Shown piece by piece: positions 43,866 to 49,835 of a stretch of 49,835 nucleotides of DNA; the first letter of the stretch is position 1; each line of letters opens with the position of its first letter. A program made the position numbers and the translations under genes. This DNA comes from Clostridia bacterium (lineage in GTDB: Bacteria; Bacillota_A; Clostridia; Christensenellales; CAG-138), in the NCBI GenBank assembly GCA_017394605.1, contig JAFPXU010000003.1:1-49835 (forward strand), read 5' to 3'. The notes below the pieces were generated by a model. That model did not search any database and was not told where the DNA came from. It saw only the letters and a list, made by a program, of their open reading frames with translations.

Positions 43866-44801
43866 ATGAAACGGAGAAAGCGTTTTACAATCTTTCTGAT
43901 CATACTGACCGTCATGATGTCTGCATCTGCCTGCAGGTCCGAGGCGGTCGTTCCGGAACTGCCCGAAACAACGCCGGTTCAAAACACGCCGGAACCGGTC
44001 GAGATCAAGCCGTATGTTTCACCTTCTCCGGAGATTTCGGTTTCGCCGAAAGAAATCATCTACGGTGTGCTGGCGCGGTACGCGCGCGGTGATGACGGAG
44101 AGGAAACGCTCCGCGCGGAAGACCTTGAACTCCTGCAGCGGAAAGATCCTCTGTCGGCGTATCAATGGGAAAGCATACTGGCGTTTTTTGATGCTGCGCG
44201 CGAAACGGAGATCCATTACGGCGTGCTTCCGGACGGACTGAACGATACGGATGAGCTGTGCATCGTCGTGATGGGCTATCAGCTGAATAAATACGGTTCG
44301 ATGCAGCCGGAACTGACACAGAGATTAGAGGTAGCGCTGAACAGCGCAAAGAAGTATCCCAACGCTTACCTGCTCTGCTCCGGAGGAGGGACCGCGGAGA
44401 AGAATTCGAAGGTGACGGAAGCGGATGTCATGTCGGAGTGGCTCGTCGGGAAAGGCGTGGAGCCGGACAGGATCATCGTGGAAAACAAATCGAGGTCAAC
44501 GATCGAGAACGCCAAGTATATATTCAGAAAACTGAAGCAGTATCCGCAGATCAGAGAGATCGCGATCGTTTCAAGCGGATACCATATTCTGCGCGCGAGT
44601 GTGCTGGTGCAGGCAGGTTCGATTCTTTACATGAAATCGATCGACGAAGAACCTGTGCGTGTCGTTTCCAATGCCGCATGCAGAATAGACAAGGAAGACG
44701 TTTCAAACGCGAGAATCGTAAAGAGTATTCTCCAGCTGACCGATGACGAAGAGCTGCTTTCCCTGGTTAGGAACGAGGATTTTATATCAAAACCAAGCTG
44801 A
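43866..44801 (+). CDS. exported YdcF/DUF218-family protein
   Basis: A 311-residue protein with a basic N-terminus and hydrophobic segment (about 5-23) ending SASAC, a possible lipoprotein site (Cys23). A Pro/Glu/Thr linker leads to a DUF218 (SanA/YdcF) domain: LCIVVMGYQLNKYGS (about 132-146), YLLCSGGGTAEKNSKVTEADVM (in parts YLLCSGGGTA and SKVTEADVM), ENKSRSTIENAKY and IAIVSSGYHILRA. The family is linked to envelope integrity, but the reaction is not established. The start follows the promoter so closely that the mRNA would have almost no leader and there is no ribosome site. Confidence 0.85.
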   Translation: MKRRKRFTIFLIILTVMMSASACRSEAVVPELPETTPVQNTPEPVEIKPYVSPSPEISVSPKEIIYGVLARYARGDDGEETLRAEDLELLQRKDPLSAYQWESILAFFDAARETEIHYGVLPDGLNDTDELCIVVMGYQLNKYGSMQPELTQRLEVALNSAKKYPNAYLLCSGGGTAEKNSKVTEADVMSEWLVGKGVEPDRIIVENKSRSTIENAKYIFRKLKQYPQIREIAIVSSGYHILRASVLVQAGSILYMKSIDEEPVRVVSNAACRIDKEDVSNARIVKSILQLTDDEELLSLVRNEDFISKPS

Positions 44802-44850
44802 ATGCGGGGCCGAAGCGGATTAATACCCGTACCGGTTTCCCGGGATCGTC

Positions 44851-44879
44851 TTGATTTATCATACGAGATGTGATAGTGT
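44851..44879 (+). promoter_or_regulatory. candidate promoter of SAM-riboswitch transcript
   Basis: TTGATT (44851-44856), 17 bases, TAGTGT (44874-44879) preceded by TGA. The -10 is weak but the position just upstream of the riboswitch fits. Confidence 0.45.
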
Positions 44880-44893
44880 AACAGTATCCTATA

Positions 44894-44985
44894 GAGAGTG
44901 CGCGAGAGACAAGCTCTTTGACCGCACAGCAACCCCCGAAAGGGAAGGTGCTAAGGCTTGACTGATGGGATCATACATCACATGC
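44894..44985 (+). promoter_or_regulatory. S-adenosylmethionine riboswitch, SAM-I/SAM-IV-like variant
   Basis: The core ACAGCAACCCCC..GGGAAGGTGCTAA (44925-44954) carries the GCAACC and GGTGC blocks shared by the SAM-I/SAM-IV clan. GTGCG (44898-44902) pairs with CGCAC (44923-44927); CCC-GAAA-GGG forms a GNRA-capped stem (44935-44944); CAAGC in the first loop (44910-44914) can pair with GCTTG (44956-44960) as a pseudoknot. The GGACTGGCCC and TGAAACCC blocks of classical SAM-I are missing, so the I/IV variant class is favoured. The downstream gene is a SAM synthase, as expected. Confidence 0.85.
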
Positions 44986-45016
44986 GGACTCATCAGAAAC
45001 GGTGGGTTCTTTTTTT
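44986..45016 (+). terminator. riboswitch-controlled terminator
   Basis: GGACTCATC-AGAAAC-GGTGGGTTC (44986-45009) gives a 9-bp stem with G-U pairs, followed by seven T residues. Its place between the aptamer and the start codon indicates transcriptional control, off when SAM is bound. Confidence 0.85.
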
Positions 45017-45053
45017 GTCCCTGTAGGAAATAAAGGAAAGGTATTGGGTAATT

Positions 45054-45836
45054 ATGTTTGAAAAGGTCAATCCGGATCATCCGGATAAAGTGGCGGACAG
45101 AATCGCGGGAGCAATCGTCGATCTTGCGTACCGGAAACAGAACCGGCCGATCATCGCGGTGGAGGTGCTGATCGGACACGGGAAATGTCACATCATCTCC
45201 GAGACGTCCGTCCGGTTTGAGCAGGAAGAAATCGAAGCGATCGTGGGGAGGATCTGCGGAGGCGTGGAGGTCGATTACTGTGAGAACGAACAGGACGTTC
45301 ATCTTGCAGGCAATCAGAAGGAAAGGACGCGCTGCGGAGATAACGGGATATTCAAAGGGTCGCCGCTCACGGACGAGCAGAGGAAACTGAGCGGGATCGC
45401 AAGAAGCCTGTATGCAAAATATCAATCTGACGGGAAATATATACTGGACGGAACAAAACTTGTGATCTGCCAGAGCAACGCGAAAACAGAGGAAGTGAAG
45501 AAATCGTATCCGGATGCCGTGATCAACCCGCTGGGAGATTGGACCGGGGGAGTGAACGTGGACTGCGGCGCGACAAACCGGAAACTCGGCAGCGATATGG
45601 GGGACGCGGTGACGGGCGGCGGCCTGCACGGGAAGGATCTCTCCAAGGCGGATGTCAGCGTCAATATTTATGCGCATCTGGTTGCACAGAGAGAGGGGAA
45701 GCCGGTGCTGTATTCCTGCGCCATCGGGGATGAAACCGTTAACGGGATCCCCTATGATGAGATCATCCGCACCGCTGGGGAGTATATCAGATCGATCGGA
45801 GGCTTTGAAAAACTTGCGGAATGGGGACTTGTGTAA
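45054..45836 (+). CDS. metK: compact divergent methionine adenosyltransferase
   Basis: Probable S-adenosylmethionine synthase (ATP + methionine) of only 260 residues; usual MetK is about 390. Compared by eye with E. coli MetK, most active-site residues are kept: His9, Asp11 and Lys12 in HPDK, Glu37, Asp96 in CGDNG, Lys135, Asp170, Arg176 and Lys177 in DCGATNRK, and Lys194, Lys198 and Asp200 in GKDLSKAD. The shortening is in loops of the N-terminal and central domains and at the C-terminus. AAGGAAAGG lies upstream of the ATG. The SAM riboswitch ahead of it supports a real SAM-synthesis role. Whether a full-size copy exists elsewhere is unknown. Confidence 0.85.
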   Translation: MFEKVNPDHPDKVADRIAGAIVDLAYRKQNRPIIAVEVLIGHGKCHIISETSVRFEQEEIEAIVGRICGGVEVDYCENEQDVHLAGNQKERTRCGDNGIFKGSPLTDEQRKLSGIARSLYAKYQSDGKYILDGTKLVICQSNAKTEEVKKSYPDAVINPLGDWTGGVNVDCGATNRKLGSDMGDAVTGGGLHGKDLSKADVSVNIYAHLVAQREGKPVLYSCAIGDETVNGIPYDEIIRTAGEYIRSIGGFEKLAEWGLV

Positions 45837-45881
45837 AAAGCGGGTCATTTGCGAATAGAATGTAAATATAACTGTGAACGT

Positions 45882-45925
45882 AAAAAGGAGCAGGGGCTGT
45901 GATATGCCTCTGCTCCTGTTTATTA
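45882..45925. terminator. bidirectional terminator
   Basis: AGGAGCAGGGGC (45886-45897) pairs with GCCTCTGCTCCT (45906-45917), 12 bp with one G-U, between convergent metK-like and cellobiose phosphorylase genes. A T-rich tail is present on both strands, best on the minus strand (TTTTTA). Confidence 0.88.
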
Positions 45926-45942
45926 TTGATTGCTGATTGCCG

Positions 45943-48378
45943 TTATCCCATCAGCACGTGAACGTCCGCAACTGCTCCGTTGTTCAGAATGGGGAGAACG
46001 GAGCCCTGAACGGGCTTTCCGCCCAGCGTTATTTCGCGAACGCCATGCTCGACATGCTCCGGATTGTCGACCGTGATCCGATAGGTCGCGCCTCTGTAGC
46101 GGCGTATGATCCGGAAGCTGTGCAGGTCACGGGGGATGCAGGGATTGATCTGCAGACCGTTCAGAGTAGGCTGGATACCCAGGATATACTGGCTGATACT
46201 GACAAAGGTCCATGCGGCAGTACCTGTGAGCCAGCTGTTTTTGGCCTCTCCGAAGCTCGGTGCGTCCGCACCAGCGATCATCTGAGAATAGACGTACGGT
46301 TCGGTGCGGTGGATCTCGCTGATATCCTCAATGTAGGCGGGAGCGGTCTTCCGGTAGAGATCGAACGCTCTGTTACCGTGTCCCAGCATGGTTTCCGCAC
46401 AGACGATCCACGGATTGTTGTGGCAGAAAATGCCGGCATTTTCCTTATATCCCGGCGGATAGCTGGTGATTTCTCCCAGTTCCAGCCTGTAACGGGTATA
46501 AGCGGGCTGCAGCAGCATGATGCCGTACTTGGTTTCGAGTCTGTTGCCGACGCTCTGAAGGGCGATTTCCGCTTCGCCCGTTTCCTGGCCGATGCCAGCC
46601 ATCACGCACATACCCTGCGGTTCAATGAAGATCTGCCCCTCCTCGCAGTCCTGACCGCCGACGACGTTTCCGTACGCATCGAACGCACGGCGGAACCATT
46701 TGCCATCCCAGCCTGCAGAAAGCACAGCTTGCTCTACTTTTGCGATTTCCTTTTCAGCGGCTTCGGCTTCTTCAATAAGATCAAGGTGACGGCAGATGTC
46801 AACCCACGCCCTGCCGTATTTCACAAACATGCCCGCGATAAAGACACTTTCCGCAACCGGACCTTCGCTTGGACCTGTGGTCTGAAAACTCTCGCCGGGG
46901 CTTTCAGAGAAACAGTTCAGGTTCAGACAGTCGTTCCAGTCCGCGCGGCCGATCAGCGGGAGACCGTGCGGTCCCAGATGCGTCTTTGTATAGTTAAAGC
47001 TGCGCCGCAGATGCTCAAGAAGAGGCTCCGCAAGCGAAGGATCGTTGTCGAAATCAGTCGGTTCATTCAAAATGCTCCAGTCTCCCGTTTCACGGAGGTA
47101 GGCGTCTGTTCCGGCAATGAGCCAGAGAGGATCGTCGTTAAAGCCGGATCCTACCGCCAGATTCCCTTTCTTTGTCAGGGGCTGATACTGGTGATAGGCG
47201 CTTCCGTCCGGAAACTGTGTGGCAGCGATATCCAGAATGCGTTCGCGCGCGCGGTCGGGAATGATATGCACGAATCCGAGCAGATCCTGGCAGGAATCCC
47301 TGAAACCCATTCCGCGGCCGGTACCGCTTTCATAATAGCTCGCGGATCGGCTCATGTTGAAAGTAACCATACACTGATACTGATTCCAGATGTTGACCAT
47401 ACGGTTCAGTTTCTCGTCGCCGCTTTCCAGCTGATAAGACGAGAGCAGACCGTTCCAGTATGTTTTCAGAACGGAGAGGGCATTTTCAAAGGAAGTGTCG
47501 TCGGAATAGCGTGCAATCATGGCGGAGGCACGCTTTTTATTAATGATACCCGGGCGGAGCCATTTCTCTTCCTGCGGGTTTTCAATGTAGCCGAGACCGA
47601 AGATGAGCTTCTCCGTTTTGCAGGGCTCAAGTTTCAGATCGAACTGCTGTGCGGCAACGGGCTGCCATACGTGCGCGATGCTGCCCGTGCAGCCTTTGCC
47701 GAAAACGGCTTCCGGCCTTGCGGGACTTCCGTAGGCGCCGAGAAACGCGTCCCGAGACGTGTCAAATCCGTCCGGAATGCGGTTCGACCAGAAGACCGCG
47801 TAATGGTTTCTCCGTTCTCTGTATTCCGATTTATGGTAGATCGCTGCGCCTTGGACTTCAACTTCACCGATGGAATAATTGCGCTGGAAGTTGGCTCCGT
47901 CGTCCACGGCGTCCCAAAGACAGAATTCGATGAACGGGAAGAGGGAGATCCGCTTTTCCGATTTGCCGGCATTTTCGACGGTAACGCGCATCAGCAGACA
48001 GTTGTCCCCTTTCGGTACGAGCAGTTCCTGTGTGACGGATACGCTATCCTTGCTGCCGGAGATGACGGAATAGCCGAGTCCGTGACGGCAGCTGTAGGAG
48101 TCAAGTTCAGCCTGGACGGGCTGCCAGCCCGGATTCCACACGCTGTTCCCGTCGCGGACATAAAGACGGAAACCTTCCTGATCGAGAGGGGCATTGTTGT
48201 AACGGTAACGCGTCAGCCGTCTGAGCCTTGCGTCTTTATAAAACGCATAACCGCCCGCCGTGTTGGAGAACAGCGTAAAGAATTCCTCGCTTCCGAGGTA
48301 ATTGATCCAGGGAAGCGGAGTCCGGGGATCTGTTATGACATATTCCCGTCTGATATCGTCGAAATGTCCGTACTTCAT
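45943..48378 (-). CDS. cbp: cellobiose phosphorylase (GH94)
   Basis: Cytoplasmic enzyme splitting cellobiose with phosphate into glucose 1-phosphate and glucose. The 811-residue length equals the Clostridium thermocellum enzyme, and long stretches agree: [44 protein letters not shown] and [15 protein letters not shown], which holds the catalytic aspartate (about residue 480-490), then [18 protein letters not shown]. Domain order: N-terminal beta-sandwich, helical linker, (alpha/alpha)6 barrel and C-terminal beta-jelly roll. GAGGG precedes the ATG. It is divergent from a LacI regulator with shared operator sequences, indicating sugar control. Confidence 0.96.
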   Translation of the reverse strand: MKYGHFDDIRREYVITDPRTPLPWINYLGSEEFFTLFSNTAGGYAFYKDARLRRLTRYRYNNAPLDQEGFRLYVRDGNSVWNPGWQPVQAELDSYSCRHGLGYSVISGSKDSVSVTQELLVPKGDNCLLMRVTVENAGKSEKRISLFPFIEFCLWDAVDDGANFQRNYSIGEVEVQGAAIYHKSEYRERRNHYAVFWSNRIPDGFDTSRDAFLGAYGSPARPEAVFGKGCTGSIAHVWQPVAAQQFDLKLEPCKTEKLIFGLGYIENPQEEKWLRPGIINKKRASAMIARYSDDTSFENALSVLKTYWNGLLSSYQLESGDEKLNRMVNIWNQYQCMVTFNMSRSASYYESGTGRGMGFRDSCQDLLGFVHIIPDRARERILDIAATQFPDGSAYHQYQPLTKKGNLAVGSGFNDDPLWLIAGTDAYLRETGDWSILNEPTDFDNDPSLAEPLLEHLRRSFNYTKTHLGPHGLPLIGRADWNDCLNLNCFSESPGESFQTTGPSEGPVAESVFIAGMFVKYGRAWVDICRHLDLIEEAEAAEKEIAKVEQAVLSAGWDGKWFRRAFDAYGNVVGGQDCEEGQIFIEPQGMCVMAGIGQETGEAEIALQSVGNRLETKYGIMLLQPAYTRYRLELGEITSYPPGYKENAGIFCHNNPWIVCAETMLGHGNRAFDLYRKTAPAYIEDISEIHRTEPYVYSQMIAGADAPSFGEAKNSWLTGTAAWTFVSISQYILGIQPTLNGLQINPCIPRDLHSFRIIRRYRGATYRITVDNPEHVEHGVREITLGGKPVQGSVLPILNNGAVADVHVLMG

Positions 48379-48403
48379 AAGAAATGCCCTCGTTTTCTGA
48401 AAA

Positions 48404-48420
48404 GTAATCGTTTAAGTAAC
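48404..48420 (-). promoter_or_regulatory. candidate LacI-type operator at cbp
   Basis: On the minus strand GTTACTTAAACGATTAC, just downstream of the cbp -10. It matches 14 of 17 positions of the element at 48644-48660 and has the central CG common in LacI-family operators. Confidence 0.65.
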
Positions 48421-48430
48421 TTCTTCTTTA

Positions 48431-48459
48431 AAAGTAAAGAATCCGGAACCAAAAATCAA
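48431..48459 (-). promoter_or_regulatory. candidate promoter of cbp
   Basis: TTGATT (48459-48454), 17 bases, TACTTT (48436-48431) on the minus strand. The rest of the 306-base gap (48379-48684) is AT-rich with two promoters and two operators and no gene. Confidence 0.55.
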
Positions 48460-48611
48460 GTTTTTTTTCGCGACAGTTAAGCTTTTTTTGAAAAAGACCT
48501 GTAACGGGGGCATTACGGAACACATATCTATTCAGAAACGCAACTATTTCGTACTGTGTTAACCTGTCATCAGGCTAAAAAAGATTTTTTTACAAAAAAT
48601 ATCTTTTTCTA

Positions 48612-48640
48612 TTGCGTTTATCAAACAAATACGATATCTT
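48612..48640 (+). promoter_or_regulatory. candidate promoter of LacI-family gene
   Basis: TTGCGT (48612-48617), 17 bases, TATCTT (48635-48640). Confidence 0.6.
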
Positions 48641-48643
48641 TAA

Positions 48644-48665
48644 GTTACGAAAACGATTAAGTAAT
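48644..48665 (+). promoter_or_regulatory. candidate LacI-type operator at regulator gene
   Basis: GTTACGAAAACGATTAAGTAAT lies directly after the -10 (given in parts: GTTACGAAAACG and ATTAAGTAAT). It shares GTTAC and AAACGATTA with the site at cbp, so one regulator could control both genes. Confidence 0.65.
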
Positions 48666-48684
48666 TTGGAACGGGGCGAATGTC

Positions 48685-49701
48685 ATGGTATCCATGAAAG
48701 ATATTGCGAGAGAATGCGGCGTATCGGTCGCTTCTGTCAGCAAGGCGCTTAACAGCCATCGGGATATCGGTCAGGAAACTCGGGAGCGGATCCGCAGGAC
48801 AGCGGAAGAGATGGGTTACATGGCAAACGCTTCCGCAAGAGCGCTGAAGACGAGCCGCAGTTTCAACATCGGGGTCCTCTTTGTGGATCCAAGACAGAGT
48901 GGTCTCGCGCACGAATACTTTTCATCCGTTCTGGACAGCGTCCGGGTGGAGAGCGAGCGGTCCGGTTACGATATCACGTTTATCAACAGGTATGTAACGA
49001 GACATAAGACCACGTATCTGAAGCACTGCCGTTATCGCGGCGTCGACGGCGTCGTAATCGCTTCGGTTGATTTTTCGGAGCCCATGGTTCTCGAATTGAT
49101 CCAGTCGGAGATACCGACCGTAACGATCGATCATGTGTTCAACGGCAGAATGGCGGTTCTGAGCGACAATGTCGCGGGAATGGAAACGCTGACCAGGCGC
49201 GTGATCGAGAAGGGACACCGCAGACTCGCGTTCATCCACGGAGAGAAAACGGCGGTTTCCGATGCGCGTGTTACCGGTTTTTACCGCGCTTGTGAAGCGC
49301 TGGACGTTCCGATCGAGGATAACTGTGTTCTGAATGGCACCTACCATGACGCAAAACGGTGCTACGAAGCGACGGAGGAGCTCCTGAAGAGGAAAGAACG
49401 TCCCACATGCATTTTCTTTCCGGACGATTTCTCTGCCATCGGAGGAATCAACGCGATTTACGATGCGGGCCTCAGGATTCCGGACGACATCTCGGTGGTC
49501 GGGTATGACGGGATTCGTCTTGCGGAAGTCATCAGTCCCCGGTTGATGACCTGGAAGCAGAACACGGAAGAACTCGGACGGCAGGCCACCGCGCATCTGA
49601 TTGAACTGATTGAACACCCGAAGACAGCGTTGATCGACCGGTACGTCGTATCCGGCAGGCTGATGGAAGGCGACAGCGTTGCCGATATCCGGACAAGGTG
49701 A
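48685..49701 (+). CDS. LacI-family transcriptional regulator
   Basis: A 338-residue repressor-type protein. Helix-turn-helix at about 4-24 (MKDIARECGVSVASVSKALN), hinge helix ANASARALK near 48-56, then a periplasmic-binding-like effector domain (about 62-330) with VDGVVIASVDF, TVTIDHVF, CIFFPDDFSAIGGINA and ISVVGYDG. GGGGCG is the upstream ribosome site; ATG at the fourth codon is an alternative start. Divergent from cellobiose phosphorylase and followed by a solute-binding protein gene, so a beta-glucoside or cello-oligosaccharide is the likely inducer (inference). Confidence 0.94.
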   Translation: MVSMKDIARECGVSVASVSKALNSHRDIGQETRERIRRTAEEMGYMANASARALKTSRSFNIGVLFVDPRQSGLAHEYFSSVLDSVRVESERSGYDITFINRYVTRHKTTYLKHCRYRGVDGVVIASVDFSEPMVLELIQSEIPTVTIDHVFNGRMAVLSDNVAGMETLTRRVIEKGHRRLAFIHGEKTAVSDARVTGFYRACEALDVPIEDNCVLNGTYHDAKRCYEATEELLKRKERPTCIFFPDDFSAIGGINAIYDAGLRIPDDISVVGYDGIRLAEVISPRLMTWKQNTEELGRQATAHLIELIEHPKTALIDRYVVSGRLMEGDSVADIRTR

Positions 49702-49763
49702 TCAGCAGGAATGACTACCTGCTCAATATACATCACATCAAAAATCTAATGGAGGGAAAAGAT

Positions 49764-49835
49764 ATGAAAAAACTGATTGCACTGCTTCTGGCTCTCGCAA
49801 TGGTCTTTGCACTGTGTGCATGCGGAGCTAAGGCA
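49764..49835 (+). CDS. lipoprotein N-terminus, probable ABC sugar-binding protein (partial)
   Basis: Only 24 residues are inside the window: MKKLIALLLALAMVF, then ALCAC, a clear lipoprotein signal with lipobox LCAC (Cys20). GGAGGG lies six bases before the ATG. Such a start is typical of clostridial ABC solute-binding proteins; the position downstream of the LacI regulator suggests uptake of a sugar feeding cellobiose phosphorylase, but the rest of the gene is needed. Confidence 0.75.
   Translation, partial: MKKLIALLLALAMVFALCACGAKA

Noticed and set aside
45937..48480. 847-residue plus-strand open frame opposite cellobiose phosphorylase
   Set aside because: The minus strand encodes a full-length GH94 enzyme; the antisense frame shows no family motif and runs past a terminator.
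1..49835. CRISPR arrays, insertion sequences, prophage genes, tRNA and rRNA genes
   Set aside because: I looked for regular repeat-spacer patterns, transposase or integrase motifs, and tRNA/rRNA signatures and saw none; short hairpins are explained as terminators or leaders.

Overview
The window is about 50 kb of a moderately GC-rich chromosome from a Gram-positive, Firmicutes-type bacterium, most likely a gut or rumen Clostridia lineage. The support is a division-and-cell-wall (dcw) cluster headed by mraZ-rsmH-ftsL, a PASTA-bearing class B PBP, a T-box in front of thrS, a tig-clpP-clpX cluster, Firmicutes-style ribosome binding sites, many lipoprotein signals, and a MurE with the DNPR motif of meso-diaminopimelate-adding enzymes. 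No rRNA, tRNA, CRISPR array, transposase or phage gene was seen. The only regions that look foreign are small and AT-rich.

Layout. Positions 1-14.8 kb (minus strand) hold the dcw cluster in the order mraZ, rsmH, ftsL-like, class B PBP, murE, mraY, murD, ftsW, ftsQ, ftsA, ftsZ. A plus-strand HD-domain gene is inserted between ftsQ and ftsA. murF, murG and murC are absent from their usual slots. A divergent control region (14.75-14.99 kb) carries a textbook three-repeat MraZ operator and separates the cluster from a type IIA topoisomerase pair (15.0-19.4 kb). Next on the plus strand come a MATE transporter fused to an RsbW-type ATPase, a stand-alone E2-acyltransferase-like protein without the catalytic histidine, a DUF4349 lipoprotein and a GNAT-like protein (19.4-24.7 kb). 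A secreted AT-rich orphan and thrS with its T-box leader follow on the minus strand (24.8-28.1 kb), then tig-clpP-clpX plus a lipoprotein (28.2-32.6 kb). A minus-strand wall set (mreB, NlpC/P60 hydrolase, L,D-transpeptidase) covers 32.7-36.8 kb. After a small XRE regulator with a 48-residue membrane protein, a complete polyamine ABC transporter operon headed by its own XRE-cupin regulator runs leftward (37.7-43.0 kb). The right end has a MOSC protein, a YdcF-type exported protein, a SAM-riboswitch-controlled compact methionine adenosyltransferase, and a cellobiose phosphorylase/LacI divergon followed by the first codons of a solute-binding lipoprotein.

How the genes fit together. Most of the window serves envelope growth and division: precursor synthesis (MurD, MurE, MraY), the septal machine (FtsA, FtsZ, FtsQ, FtsL, FtsW, PBP), elongation (MreB) and wall remodelling (NlpC/P60, L,D-transpeptidase). 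The most surprising point is that the PBP of the dcw cluster keeps its SxxK nucleophile motif but has DCD in place of SxN and MPG in place of KTG, so it is probably not a normal transpeptidase. The second is a 260-residue methionine adenosyltransferase (the family is usually near 390) that retains nearly all known active-site residues and sits behind a SAM-I/IV-like riboswitch with a clear terminator.

All calls come from reading sequence and recalled family motifs. No database search or structure prediction was run.
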